A stretch of DNA of 38,856 bases from [Candidatus Thermochlorobacteriaceae] bacterium GBChlB (GTDB taxonomy: Bacteria > Bacteroidota > Chlorobiia > Chlorobiales > Thermochlorobacteraceae), in assembly GCA_000724175.1 (NCBI GenBank), contig JPGV01000021.1, positions 1 to 38,856 of the forward strand, in the 5' to 3' direction. This document shows, in pieces, positions 18,732 through 27,220 of this stretch (its first letter is position 1; each line of letters begins with the position of its first letter). Under the pieces are notes generated by a model. It was not told where the DNA came from, ran no database searches, and saw nothing but the letters and a program-made list of their open reading frames with translations. The position numbers and the translations under genes are program-made.

Positions 18732-19631
18732 TCATTTTACTCCAAGTCCGAGCAATCGGTCGCCCAAAATTCCAAACGCTTTTGTTAAGGCGTAGTTTGG
18801 GTATTGCAACGAGTGTTTGATGAGTTTTTCGACAGCTGTGCCGCGCAGCGTAATGTTGTTCGGCGGCTTGATGCGTTGAATGATGTTCGCATTGGCAAAC
18901 CCTGCTTTTAAAATCATTGCACGGAGCGTTGCGGGCATAAATTCATTTACATGATACGGCGGCATTGGGAGTTTTCGCGCTTTGCCGAGTGCAGCGAGCG
19001 CAGCCACCGCAACTCGTCCGACGATGGAATTAAACGTCGCTGGAACTTCGAGCGCAACCACGCCGGAAGGTTTAAGCAGTGTCCGCGCTTTTTGGAGCAT
19101 TGCAAGCGGCTCAACCAGATGCTCTAAGACGTCGCCCATGAAAATCACATCGTAACTTTCGGGCGGCGCGCTGAAGTCTTCAAAAGAACTTTGGACGACG
19201 TCGAGTCCGAACTTTTCACGACACATTTTTGTGCCGAGCGCGGAGTATTCAATGCCGCTTACGCTGTATCCTTGCTCGCGGACGAAGTTCAGAAAATATC
19301 CCATGCCGCAGCCGATTTCAAAAAATTTGCCGTTGGGTTTCACTGCTCGAATTGCACCAAGAATGGCAGGGAATTTTACCGAGCCGCGAATGGCAGCAGT
19401 TTCGTAGTCGTGCTGCGCGTGCGCGCCGAAGTCCGCGCCGTCATGCAAAAAGTATTCGTCGCTATACATCAACGCGAGTTCGTTCTGCGTCGGACGGGGC
19501 GCAATAAAAATAAACCCGCAGCGCTCACACTGCTTGCCTTCAAAACGTTTTTGATTGAACAGGTAATAAATCGGGAACGAGTTTTGGTCGCAACTGCCGC
19601 AGAGCGGACATGGTGCGGCGTCTTCGAGCAT
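18732..19631 (-). CDS. SAM-dependent methyltransferase with N-terminal zinc ribbon
   Basis: 299 residues from the ATG at 19631; an open frame continues to 19721, but the extra residues look non-coding. CPLCGS near the start and CERCGFIF about 40 residues on form a zinc ribbon. The Rossmann methyltransferase core follows: FFEIGCGMGYFLNFV (motif I), then YDVIFMGDVLEHL and GVVALEVPA. This zinc-ribbon plus methyltransferase order is common in sugar C-methyltransferases and methyltransferases of polysaccharide clusters. It forms a two-gene unit with the downstream TIGR04282-like gene. The substrate is unknown. Confidence 0.85.
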   Translation of the reverse strand: MLEDAAPCPLCGSCDQNSFPIYYLFNQKRFEGKQCERCGFIFIAPRPTQNELALMYSDEYFLHDGADFGAHAQHDYETAAIRGSVKFPAILGAIRAVKPNGKFFEIGCGMGYFLNFVREQGYSVSGIEYSALGTKMCREKFGLDVVQSSFEDFSAPPESYDVIFMGDVLEHLVEPLAMLQKARTLLKPSGVVALEVPATFNSIVGRVAVAALAALGKARKLPMPPYHVNEFMPATLRAMILKAGFANANIIQRIKPPNNITLRGTAVEKLIKHSLQYPNYALTKAFGILGDRLLGLGVK

Positions 19632-19687
19632 AGTCGGTTTCCGTAAAAAGTTTGTAAATTCGCGCCTTAATTTAATTGTAATTCTTG

Positions 19688-19709
19688 GTTTGTAATCACG
19701 ATTGCAAAC
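19688..19709. promoter_or_regulatory. 22-bp near-perfect palindrome in a divergent gap
   Basis: GTTTGTAATC-AC-GATTGCAAAC: 10-bp arms with one mismatch. It lies between the methyltransferase and YfhO-like genes, 57 bases from one start and 40 from the other. The position suits an operator for a dimeric regulator of either or both. No regulator gene is adjacent. Confidence 0.45.
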
Positions 19710-19749
19710 TTTTGTTATCATACTTTAACTCTGAAACACGACGCGGTTC

Positions 19750-22374
19750 ATGGCAAAAGCATCAACTCAGGAACTCAAAAAAACGAAATCTGACCTCAAC
19801 GAGAACGGCAAAGCAAAACGGGGCAAGGCAACCCAACCCGACGCGCCGCCACTCATTCCCGAAAAATTTCAGGACGCCGCCGCACTCGCTACACTCGCCG
19901 TTCTGCTTGTCTTGTTTTTTTGGACGGCGCTCTTCGAGGGCAAAGTTTTCCTCGTTCCCGACAACACTGCCTCGCTTAGTTTAACGACCTTCATCAAGGA
20001 AGCCGAAGCCGAAGGCGTGTTTCCACTTTGGATTCCATACATTTTTAGCGGAATGCCGTCCTATGGAAGTCTTTTCACGAGCGGCGAGCGCACCTTTGAT
20101 TTCCTCAACCAACTTTGGGGCTTAATCCTGAAAGTTCTCTCGTCGCCTTCCGCCAACGACACCTCCGACTGGGCGATTATCTATTTTTTCATTTACGGCG
20201 CAGGCATTTACACGCTCTTGCGAATGAAGCAATGCAACCCGACGCAAGCCTTGATTGCTGCGTTAGGCGGCACATTTGCAACGCTGTCGCTCGTCTGGAT
20301 TTCAGTTGGACACAACACCAAGATGGTGGCAATTTCAATGCTGCCCTTCACGTTTGTTCTCTTGGAGCGATTGCGCACCGAACAAGACTTGAAGAAAAAT
20401 ATCCTCAATATCGGCTTGCTTGCCTTTGTGTTGAACTTGCAGGCGCGCTCGACGCACGTGCAAATGATTTACTACTCGTATCTCGCAGTCGGCGTGTATT
20501 TTCTGTTTGAACTCGGCTCGACGCTCATGCGCAAAGAGTCGGTTCAACATTGGGTTCGGAGCGTCTCGGGCTTCGCGCTGGCAGTGTTGATAGGCTTGAT
20601 GATGTCCGCCGATACATATCTATCGGTGTTGGAATACACGCCTTATTCCATTCGCGGCGCGGCGAGCATTACGGAAACCGTGCCAGAGCTTGCACCGCTT
20701 CCTGCCTCGCCTGAGGACGCTGCAAAGCGCGCACAAAAAAAACCCGTCGGCACTGGACTCGATTATGACTACGCTACCAATTGGTCTTTCGGCGTCAGCG
20801 AGGTGATTACATTTTTCTTCCCGTCGTATCTTGGCTATGGGAACAGCACCTATTGGGGTCCGCAGCCCTTTACGGCGTGTCCGCAGTTTTTCGGCGCAAC
20901 GATTCTTGCGCTGGCGCTGCTTGGACTTTTTTACTATCGGCGCGACCACTTCGTTCAAGCCTTGGCGGTCATCGGCTTTCTCGCCTTACTTATTTCGTTT
21001 GGAAAATACTTTCCGATTCTCTTCGACCCGCTGTTCAACTTTCTGCCGTTCTTCAACAAGTTTCGCGCGCCATCAATGATTTTGATTTTACTGCAAACGT
21101 CGGCGTGTATTCTGGCGGGCTTCGGCTTAAAGGCGATTTACGACATTCGTCAAAGCGGCGATAAAACCGCGCTGAAGGCGGTTGGCTACGGCGCGGCGGC
21201 AGCAGCGGCAATGTTTCTCGTCTCTGTGCTGATGCTTTCAGGCTACAAACAAACGTATCTGAAAAGCTTCGCCGAAAGCGCCAGAGGCAAAATGCTTATT
21301 TCCCAAAATCCGGGATTTCAAAATGTCATTGAGCGCATCAGCGACCAAACGGGCTTGTGGAACATGGTGCAGACCGATATGATTCTCTCGCTGTTTTTTC
21401 TTGCCGTCATTGCTATCGCTACTTACCTCTTTACGCAACGCAAACTTTCGCCCGTACTCCTGACGCCGATTCTCGTCGTTGTCGTTGTGCTTGATTTGTG
21501 GCGAGCCGACACCAAGCTCTTGGAAGACTTAAAGGAATCCGTCGCACAGCAACAATTTTTTGAAAAGCCTTTGTTCATCGACGCCCTGCAACAAGATAAA
21601 ACGAAGTTCCGCGTTGCTACTTACGATTTCGGTAAAGAAGCCAACTGGTTAGCCTATTACAAAATCGAGACGGTCGGCGGCTATTCAGGCGCAAAGATGC
21701 GGCTGTATCAAGACTTGATTGAAGTCGCAGGCATGGGCGTTACCGAGTCGCCGATGTTCTTTATCAACCCTGTGCTGAACGACTTGCTCAACATCAAGTA
21801 TCTCCTTAGTAACCGAGCATTGTCCGTTGCCGGCTTCAAGTTTGCCTCCGATAAAGGCGGCGCGATTATGGAGCGCGAGAACCCAACGCCGCGAGCCTGG
21901 TTCGTCAAGTCAATCGAGAAACAATCGGCAGGCGAGATTATGAAAGCCATCGTTGGGCAAACATTCAATCCGCGGGAGAAAGCCTTTGTCGAGAAGGACA
22001 TTTCCAACATTGAGGCTGCTGATTCAACCGCGGCGCGTGTTGACATCATCGGTTCAGGCATTCACCATCTCGATTTAAAGGTTACGGCAACCGGACAAAA
22101 CTTTTTGTTCGTGAGTGAAATCTACTACCCTCCGGGCTGGAAGTGTTTGATTGACGGCGTCGAGACGGAGATTTACAAAACCAACTACGCATTTCGCGGC
22201 GTTGTTGTGCCAAAAGGCACGCACGATGTCAAATTTGTTTTTGAGTCGCGCGCATTTGCTATCGGAAAACTGCTCTCGATTTTAGCCAATCTATTGGTCG
22301 TCGGAATGGTAGCATTTGGAATTTACGACGCGACTCAACGCAAGCGTGCTACCGACGCTTCCATTTCGGCGTAG
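19750..22374 (+). CDS. YfhO-type polytopic membrane protein (GT-C-like)
   Basis: 874 residues. A Lys-rich cytoplasmic head (1-35) precedes many membrane segments over roughly 45-580, including a LVLFFWTALFEGKVFLVPDN-type first helix with an Asp in the following loop, as in GT-C glycosyltransferases. The C-terminal 250 residues are a soluble beta-rich domain (ENPTPRAWFVKSI, then YYPPGWKCLIDG), which in YfhO homologs faces outside. One last helix lies near 838-860. YfhO in Bacillus is linked to glycosylation of lipoteichoic acid. A role in cell-surface glycan modification is inferred, supported by the divergent methyltransferase/transferase pair. DprA starts 1 base after its stop. Confidence 0.85.
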   Translation: MAKASTQELKKTKSDLNENGKAKRGKATQPDAPPLIPEKFQDAAALATLAVLLVLFFWTALFEGKVFLVPDNTASLSLTTFIKEAEAEGVFPLWIPYIFSGMPSYGSLFTSGERTFDFLNQLWGLILKVLSSPSANDTSDWAIIYFFIYGAGIYTLLRMKQCNPTQALIAALGGTFATLSLVWISVGHNTKMVAISMLPFTFVLLERLRTEQDLKKNILNIGLLAFVLNLQARSTHVQMIYYSYLAVGVYFLFELGSTLMRKESVQHWVRSVSGFALAVLIGLMMSADTYLSVLEYTPYSIRGAASITETVPELAPLPASPEDAAKRAQKKPVGTGLDYDYATNWSFGVSEVITFFFPSYLGYGNSTYWGPQPFTACPQFFGATILALALLGLFYYRRDHFVQALAVIGFLALLISFGKYFPILFDPLFNFLPFFNKFRAPSMILILLQTSACILAGFGLKAIYDIRQSGDKTALKAVGYGAAAAAAMFLVSVLMLSGYKQTYLKSFAESARGKMLISQNPGFQNVIERISDQTGLWNMVQTDMILSLFFLAVIAIATYLFTQRKLSPVLLTPILVVVVVLDLWRADTKLLEDLKESVAQQQFFEKPLFIDALQQDKTKFRVATYDFGKEANWLAYYKIETVGGYSGAKMRLYQDLIEVAGMGVTESPMFFINPVLNDLLNIKYLLSNRALSVAGFKFASDKGGAIMERENPTPRAWFVKSIEKQSAGEIMKAIVGQTFNPREKAFVEKDISNIEAADSTAARVDIIGSGIHHLDLKVTATGQNFLFVSEIYYPPGWKCLIDGVETEIYKTNYAFRGVVVPKGTHDVKFVFESRAFAIGKLLSILANLLVVGMVAFGIYDATQRKRATDASISA

Positions 22375-22375
22375 T

Positions 22376-23506
22376 ATGTCGCAGGAACGGGCATTCACAG
22401 CAGGGCTGCTTGTGCTTCTGCAAATTCCTAATGTTGGCGCAGCGCGGCTGCGTGCGCTCATCTCGGTGTTTCACTCGCCAGAGCGCGTGCTGGCATCATC
22501 GCCGTCGGAACTCATGCGCGTTGAGGGCGTCGGAGATTCAATTGCGTCGTCTGTCGTGAACTTCGCCAAAAACAAAACGGCGCTTCAACTTGCCGAGACG
22601 AAAGCAAACCATCAACTCGAACTTGCCGAAAAACTCGGCGCGACGCTGCTCACCATTTGGGACGACACTTATCCGACGCTGCTCAAACAAATCTATGACC
22701 CGCCTGTCTGTCTCTTTGTGCGCGGCTCGCTTGCGCCCGATACGCACAATCGCTTTGCCGTTGTCGGCACGCGCTACCCCACCGAGTACGGAAAGAACGC
22801 CGTCAAAAAATTTACCGCTGCGCTTGCACAAAACGGCTTTGAGATTGTCAGCGGTTTAGCTTACGGCGTCGATACAGCGGCGCATCATGTTGCATTGGAA
22901 TCGGGCGCGCGAACGATTGCCGTTCTTGGCTGCGGCATCGACAAGATTTACACCGACCCAAAAGCCAAACTCTATCCGCGCATCATGGAGCAAGGCGCAA
23001 TTCTTTCCGAAGAGTGGATTGGCACAGAGCCACTTGCCGACAATTTTCCCAAGCGCAACCGCATCATTTCGGGACTTTCAAAAGGCGTCTTGATTGTCGA
23101 GTCCGATTTCAAAGGCGGCGCGCTCATCACGGCAAACTACGCCATCGAGCAAAACCGCGATGTCTTTGCCGTTCCGGGCAGCATTTTTTCGCATAAGTCT
23201 AACGGCACCAACGCACTCATCAGAGACAGCAAGGCGAAACTTGTGCTTTCGCCCGAAGATATTCTGTCGGAACTTAAACTCTCGCCAACCAACAAAGCAG
23301 CGGCGGCTCCAGTTATCGCTCGCCCAGACCTCTCCGACACCGAAAGCATCGTCTATGATGCCATCAACGATGAACCGACGCACATCGACGCCATCGCCGA
23401 TTCAACCGGGCTTGAAGTCAGCGATGTGTTAGTGATTCTCTTCGAGTTGGAATTCAAAGCGCATGTGCGTCAATTGCCGGGCAAATTTTTTCAAAAAGTG
23501 ATTTAG
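22376..23506 (+). CDS. dprA: DNA-processing protein DprA
   Basis: It protects incoming single-stranded DNA and loads RecA during natural transformation. The 376 residues show an N-terminal SAM/HhH region (IPNVGAARLRALIS, VEGVGDSIASSVV), then the Rossmann domain: FAVVGTRYPTEYG, IVSGLAYGVDTAAH, TIAVLGCGIDKIYT, FPKRNRIISGLSKGVLIVE and the GALITANYAIEQNRDVFAVPG signature. A C-terminal winged helix (about 320-376) is present. The frame is open from 22316, but the ATG at 22376 directly follows the preceding stop and gives a proper N-terminus. It implies competence capacity; no other com genes are in the window. Confidence 0.95.
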   Translation: MSQERAFTAGLLVLLQIPNVGAARLRALISVFHSPERVLASSPSELMRVEGVGDSIASSVVNFAKNKTALQLAETKANHQLELAEKLGATLLTIWDDTYPTLLKQIYDPPVCLFVRGSLAPDTHNRFAVVGTRYPTEYGKNAVKKFTAALAQNGFEIVSGLAYGVDTAAHHVALESGARTIAVLGCGIDKIYTDPKAKLYPRIMEQGAILSEEWIGTEPLADNFPKRNRIISGLSKGVLIVESDFKGGALITANYAIEQNRDVFAVPGSIFSHKSNGTNALIRDSKAKLVLSPEDILSELKLSPTNKAAAAPVIARPDLSDTESIVYDAINDEPTHIDAIADSTGLEVSDVLVILFELEFKAHVRQLPGKFFQKVI

Positions 23507-23589
23507 CGATGCCGCGTTGTCGGGACTTGTTGAACAGGGAAACTTTTGTAACTTCGCGCCAAGTGAATCATAAACGATACAATGTTGAA

Positions 23590-24150
23590 ATGACAAGGCT
23601 TTTCGGCAGGGTCGCCTGTGCTGTGTTGCTGTCGTTGACGTCTGTCTTGGCGCAGTCGCCGCAGAAGATTGGGTTTATTGATTCACAGGCGCTGCTTGGC
23701 ACATTACCTGAATCACAGGACGCAAAAAAAAAGCTGGAAACTTTTGCCACCGAATGGCAAATGGAACTTCGCAAAAAGCGCGAGGCGCTTGACAAACTCA
23801 CGAAGGAATACAAAACAAAAGAGATTCTTTACACTGACGACATCAAGGCGCAAAAGCAGCGCGAACTTCAAGCCGCTGAAAAAGACATCGCCGATTATCA
23901 AGCGCAGAAATTCGGCGCAAACGGCGAGTATTTTAAGAAACAATCTGAACTGATGCGCCCGATTCAAGACCGTGTGTTTACCGCTATGAAAGAGGTTGCC
24001 GTCGCCGAAGGGTATGATTACATTTTCGACCGCGCGTCGGATACGCTCTTGCTCTACGCCAATGAAGACCACAACCTAACACAAAAAGTGTTGGATAAAC
24101 TTTCAGCGCTGCTGCCAGCACGCAGTCAGACACAGCAAGGCGGCAGGTAA
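23590..24150 (+). CDS. Skp/OmpH-family periplasmic chaperone-like protein (copy 1)
   Basis: 186 residues from the ATG at 23590, which gives a clean signal peptide (core ACAVLLSLTSVLAQ). The mature protein has the OmpH pattern: KIGFIDSQALLGTLPE at its start, a long charged coiled coil (about 40-120) and a terminal strand region with YDYIFDRASDTLLLY. Skp proteins hold unfolded outer-membrane barrels in the periplasm. An upstream frame extends to 23509 but lacks a signal at its N-terminus. A second copy follows at 24247 after a 96-base gap. Confidence 0.88.
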   Translation: MTRLFGRVACAVLLSLTSVLAQSPQKIGFIDSQALLGTLPESQDAKKKLETFATEWQMELRKKREALDKLTKEYKTKEILYTDDIKAQKQRELQAAEKDIADYQAQKFGANGEYFKKQSELMRPIQDRVFTAMKEVAVAEGYDYIFDRASDTLLLYANEDHNLTQKVLDKLSALLPARSQTQQGGR

Positions 24151-24246
24151 CGATTGGATAAACTATTTTTTCACTATTTCGTCTAAACAGTTCACGGTTT
24201 TTGCGGTTTCAATTTTAATTAAACACCTTGGAGGAAAAACAGTATC

Positions 24247-24801
24247 ATGTCAAGAATTGAACACTTGTCGGCGCGTTTCTCATCGGCAAAGAGTTTCGTG
24301 TTGGGCTTTGGCTTAGCCATCGGCTTTGTTTTAGGCGCAGCGTTTCAACCGCCCGCCGGCGAAAAAGTTGGCTATGTTGAAATCGAGAAAGTGATTTCCG
24401 AAATGCCCGAAGCCAAGCCGATAAAAGAAAAGCTCGAGAAAGAAGCTCGACAAGCACAGGCCGACCTTGAAAAGATGCAAAAAGACCTCAAAGACGCCTA
24501 CGATGAATATGAGCGCAAGAAAGCCATGATGCGCGCTGATGAGCAAAAGAAAAAAGAAGAAGAGCTGCAAACCAAAATGCAACAATTGCAGCAGCAGGGC
24601 TTAAGCAAGCGCGAGGCGCTTCAAAAGCGTGAAGCCGAACTCTTGAAGCCCGTCGAAGAAAAAATCTCCAAAACGATTGAGAAACTCGCGCAGCAAAACG
24701 GATACAGCATTATTCTCAATAAAGGCGGGGTCGCCAATACAGTTCTCTACGGCGACAAGAGCAACAACCTCACCTATAAGCTCATTGACGCACTAAAGTA
24801 A
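24247..24801 (+). CDS. Skp/OmpH-family protein (copy 2), possibly membrane-anchored
   Basis: 184 residues. The N-terminal hydrophobic segment (about 17-33) lacks an obvious cleavage box, so it may stay anchored in the inner membrane. OmpH features follow: KVGYVEIEKVISEMPE, a long Lys/Glu/Gln coiled coil (about 55-140) and a NGYSIILNKGGVANTVLYG strand region. GGAGG at 24230-24234 lies 12 bases before the ATG, rather far but usable. It is a diverged tandem duplicate of the gene before it. A terminator follows at 24824-24854. Confidence 0.87.
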   Translation: MSRIEHLSARFSSAKSFVLGFGLAIGFVLGAAFQPPAGEKVGYVEIEKVISEMPEAKPIKEKLEKEARQAQADLEKMQKDLKDAYDEYERKKAMMRADEQKKKEEELQTKMQQLQQQGLSKREALQKREAELLKPVEEKISKTIEKLAQQNGYSIILNKGGVANTVLYGDKSNNLTYKLIDALK

Positions 24802-24823
24802 CGGCGTTTGGTTTTTGCATACG

Positions 24824-24854
24824 GCGCGGAGACACAACTTTCCGCGCTTTTTTT
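24824..24854 (+). terminator. Strong Rho-independent terminator
   Basis: GCGCGGA (24824-24830) pairs perfectly with TCCGCGC (24841-24847) across a 10-base loop, followed by seven T. It ends the Skp-like pair. lptC starts only 8 bases after the T run, so lptC-ddl needs its own promoter or read-through. Confidence 0.8.
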
Positions 24855-24861
24855 CAGGACA

Positions 24862-25419
24862 ATGATGCGACACGTGCTGCTCTTCCTTCTACTACTCATC
24901 GCGGCGGCGTGCGCCGACAAATCCGCCAAGCCTCCGCGCATCGATTTCCTGTATGTCGGCAACGACTATCCTGTTCAGGAAACATGGGAAGCTCAAGTGG
25001 TTTTCTCCGATTCGGGGCGACTGAAAGCCACTGTCTCCGCTAATCATATTTCGCAATACACTCGACAGGGTTCAACGGAAAAAAAATTAGACGGCAGAAT
25101 CCGCGCCGAGCTCTACGACGACCAAGGGGTGCATTCTTCAACGCTGACCGCCAACCGCGCCATCATTCATCCTAATAACGATATGGAAGCCTTCGAGAAC
25201 GTCGTTATCACCTCCCGCGACTGTACCACCGTCAGAACTGAATACATCAAGTGGACATATCAAGACCAAAAAGTGCGTTCCGATAAATTTGTAACCATCA
25301 AACGACCGACCGAAACGCTTTCTGGCTACGGATTCGAAAGCGACCAAAACCTGAAGCGGTATCGCATCTACAAAGCGACAGCAGTGATGAAAGTCCAAGA
25401 CCAACCCGACCTAAAATGA
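24862..25419 (+). CDS. lptC: LPS export protein LptC-like lipoprotein
   Basis: 185 residues from the ATG at 24862. A lipoprotein signal (hydrophobic 5-16, LIAAAC with Cys17) is followed by a beta-rich domain with LptC/OstA-like repeats: LDGRIRAELYDDQG, STLTANRAII, then MEAFENVVITS. LptC bridges the LptBFG transporter to LptA in the periplasm; here it would be lipid-anchored, as in many non-enteric bacteria. The stop overlaps the ddl ATG by 4 bases. An upstream in-frame TTG at 24808 would put the terminator inside the gene and is unlikely. Confidence 0.85.
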   Translation: MMRHVLLFLLLLIAAACADKSAKPPRIDFLYVGNDYPVQETWEAQVVFSDSGRLKATVSANHISQYTRQGSTEKKLDGRIRAELYDDQGVHSSTLTANRAIIHPNNDMEAFENVVITSRDCTTVRTEYIKWTYQDQKVRSDKFVTIKRPTETLSGYGFESDQNLKRYRIYKATAVMKVQDQPDLK

Positions 25420-26501
25420 AAAAACGTCTCGCGCTTCTCTTCGGCGGTCGCTCTGGCGAACATGAAATTTCCATCATCTCCGCCCGCTCCATTGCAAGTG
25501 CAGTCAACAAAGCCAAGTTCGACGTCGTGCCGATTTACATCACGCGCAAAGGTGAGTGGTTGAGCAAATCCGCGTCACAAAAAGTGTTGAACATTGATTT
25601 CGAGCCGCTCTTGAAGTCGCCGAAAGCGTTGAAGAAAACGCATACCGACATCGCCGCGCTGACGAAAAAGAGTCGATTCAACTTTGACTTTTCCAATATC
25701 GATGTCGCTTTTCCCGCGCTGCACGGCACATTCGGCGAAGATGGCACGGTGCAAGGCTGTTTGGATGTGTTCAATGTGCCGTATGTCGGCTGCGGCGTTC
25801 TGGCGTCGGCGCTTACGATGGATAAAGCGTTTGCAAAAGTTTGTTTTCAGCAAGCGGGCTTAAATGTCGGCGCGTATCACGTCGTTAGGCGAAGCGATTT
25901 AAAGACACGCCTGAACGACATTCTCGATGCCGCCGAAGCGGAGTTGGGGTATCCGATGTTCGTTAAGCCCGCCAATTCAGGCTCGTCGGTCGGCATCTCG
26001 AAGGCGAAAACGCGCAACGACCTGAAAGCCGCGCTCACACTCGCCGCGCAATACGACCGAAAATTGCTGATTGAAAAAGGCATTGACGCCCGCGAAATCG
26101 AAGTGGCTGCGTTGGGCAACGACACCGTTGTCACATCAGCGATTGGCGAAATCGTCCCGTGCAACGAGTTCTACGACTACGACGCCAAGTATGTCAAAGG
26201 CGATTCAAAACTCTTTATTCCTGCCGACCTTTCAGACACCATAGCGGCGGAAGTCCATCTTGCGGCGAAAATTGCCTATCGATCCACAGGCTGCGAAGGC
26301 ATGGCACGGGTTGATTTCTTTCTGGAACGCGGCACCAATACACTCTATATCAACGAACTCAACACGATTCCCGGATTCACCTCGATTAGCATGTATCCCA
26401 AACTCTTTGCAGCCGCTGGGCTTCCCTACCCGAAACTTATCAATCGGCTCATCGCCCTCGCACTCGAGCGCCATAAAGACATTCAACGAAATAAAATTTG
26501 A
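25416..26501 (+). CDS. ddl: D-alanine--D-alanine ligase
   Basis: It makes the D-Ala-D-Ala dipeptide of peptidoglycan. The 361 residues begin LALLFGGRSGEHEISIISA. ATP-grasp features follow: FPALHGTFGEDGTVQG, YVGCGVLASALTMDK, FVKPANSGSSVGISK, EIEVAALGN and NELNTIPGFTSISMYP. The extended loop seen in many Ddl-A type ligases is present. It is translationally coupled to lptC by ATGA, grouping LPS export with wall synthesis. Key residues look intact. Confidence 0.95.
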   Translation: MKKRLALLFGGRSGEHEISIISARSIASAVNKAKFDVVPIYITRKGEWLSKSASQKVLNIDFEPLLKSPKALKKTHTDIAALTKKSRFNFDFSNIDVAFPALHGTFGEDGTVQGCLDVFNVPYVGCGVLASALTMDKAFAKVCFQQAGLNVGAYHVVRRSDLKTRLNDILDAAEAELGYPMFVKPANSGSSVGISKAKTRNDLKAALTLAAQYDRKLLIEKGIDAREIEVAALGNDTVVTSAIGEIVPCNEFYDYDAKYVKGDSKLFIPADLSDTIAAEVHLAAKIAYRSTGCEGMARVDFFLERGTNTLYINELNTIPGFTSISMYPKLFAAAGLPYPKLINRLIALALERHKDIQRNKI

Positions 26502-26553
26502 CGCATCGCTTTTAGACTAAATAATGCGGATATAGTTTGAAGAAGATAGGGGT

Positions 26554-26629
26554 TGTCATTCTCAATCCCGCAAAGCGGGATGAAGAATCCAAGCATAAAG
26601 ATGGATGCCTCGCGTCGCTCGGAATGACA
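26554..26629. repeat. MITE-like repeat with terminal inverted repeats
   Basis: 76 bases bounded by TGTCATTCT and GGAATGACA (8 of 9 complementary). Inside is a perfect hairpin ATCCCGC-AAA-GCGGGAT (26565-26581) followed by GAAGAATCC. This composition matches a widespread class of short interspersed repeats with TGTCATTCT ends that I recall from several bacterial phyla. Only one copy is in the window. Confidence 0.6.
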
Positions 26630-26707
26630 CCGTGGTAAAATCTACTCCTCTTCTCATGATTTTGGTGTAAATCTGTTAGGTTTTATGATGGAGATTGCTG
26701 TTGCACC

Positions 26708-26743
26708 AAATAAAAAGCCCGACGGGTTTGAACATCGGGCTTT
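26708..26743 (-). terminator. Terminator for the 26768-27145 gene
   Basis: AAAGCCCGA (26714-26722) and TCGGGCTTT (26735-26743) form a perfect 9-bp stem. Read on the minus strand it is followed by TTATTTGG after a T run, as expected for termination downstream of the exported-protein gene. Confidence 0.75.
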
Positions 26744-26767
26744 GCAAGTTTGACTTATTTTTCTTGT

Positions 26768-27145
26768 TCACTTGGCCTCTTCAATCGAGACAACGGCAAG
26801 TATTCCGTCTTTCAGCTCGCCTTTGACAACGACTTTCAAATCTTTTTCTTTCTTTGTCGAGGTCAGAAACGCTTTCGCCTTTTCGCTGCCAGTTGCATCG
26901 AACTTGATGAACTTTTTATTGGCATATACGCCGTAGCCCGACGCCGCACAGTCGTCCATTAAACAACATTCTTTTGTATGGAGCGCGGCGGTTTTGACAT
27001 TCTCTAATCCTTCGCCGCATCGCACATCGGACAGGTAGCCTTTGAGGACAACTTTTTTGGCAGTGGATTTTTTCGGCGCATCTTGCGCAAACGAGGCAAC
27101 GCTGAAGAGCGCAAGACAGCCAAACAGGAATAACTTTTTCAACAT
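26768..27145 (-). CDS. Small exported protein with conserved-looking cysteines
   Basis: 125 residues with a strong signal peptide (hydrophobic 5-20, cleavage near SFAQD). The mature part contains GYLSDVRCG, HTKECCLMDDCAASGYGVY and KFIKFDATGSEKAKAFL. The motif layout recurs, as far as I recall, in uncharacterised exported proteins of Acidobacteria and Bacteroidetes. Four cysteines in CG/ECC/DC context suggest metal binding or disulfides; neither is shown. It sits downstream of the bch genes on the same strand behind a palindromic leader, and has its own terminator. The function is unknown. Confidence 0.75.
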   Translation of the reverse strand: MLKKLFLFGCLALFSVASFAQDAPKKSTAKKVVLKGYLSDVRCGEGLENVKTAALHTKECCLMDDCAASGYGVYANKKFIKFDATGSEKAKAFLTSTKKEKDLKVVVKGELKDGILAVVSIEEAK

Positions 27146-27149
27146 GGTC

Positions 27150-27179
27150 GTGTGAATTAGTGTGAATTAAAATTCACAC
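27150..27179. promoter_or_regulatory. Palindrome with repeated half-site at a gene start
   Basis: GTGTGAATT (27160-27168), two bases, AATTCACAC (27171-27179): a perfect 20-bp palindrome. A third half-site GTGTGAATTA (27150-27159) abuts it in tandem. It ends 4 bases from the ATG of the minus-strand exported-protein gene, so a bound protein or an mRNA hairpin there could control its expression. Confidence 0.55.
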
Positions 27180-27220
27180 GGCATAACCGCCGCCGCGCGG
27201 TATTTGTTCCAAGTTTTCGT

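Noticed and set aside
27190-27200. GC-rich CCGCCGCCGCGCGG as a terminator for bchX
   Set aside because: Pairing is imperfect and no T run follows on the minus strand.
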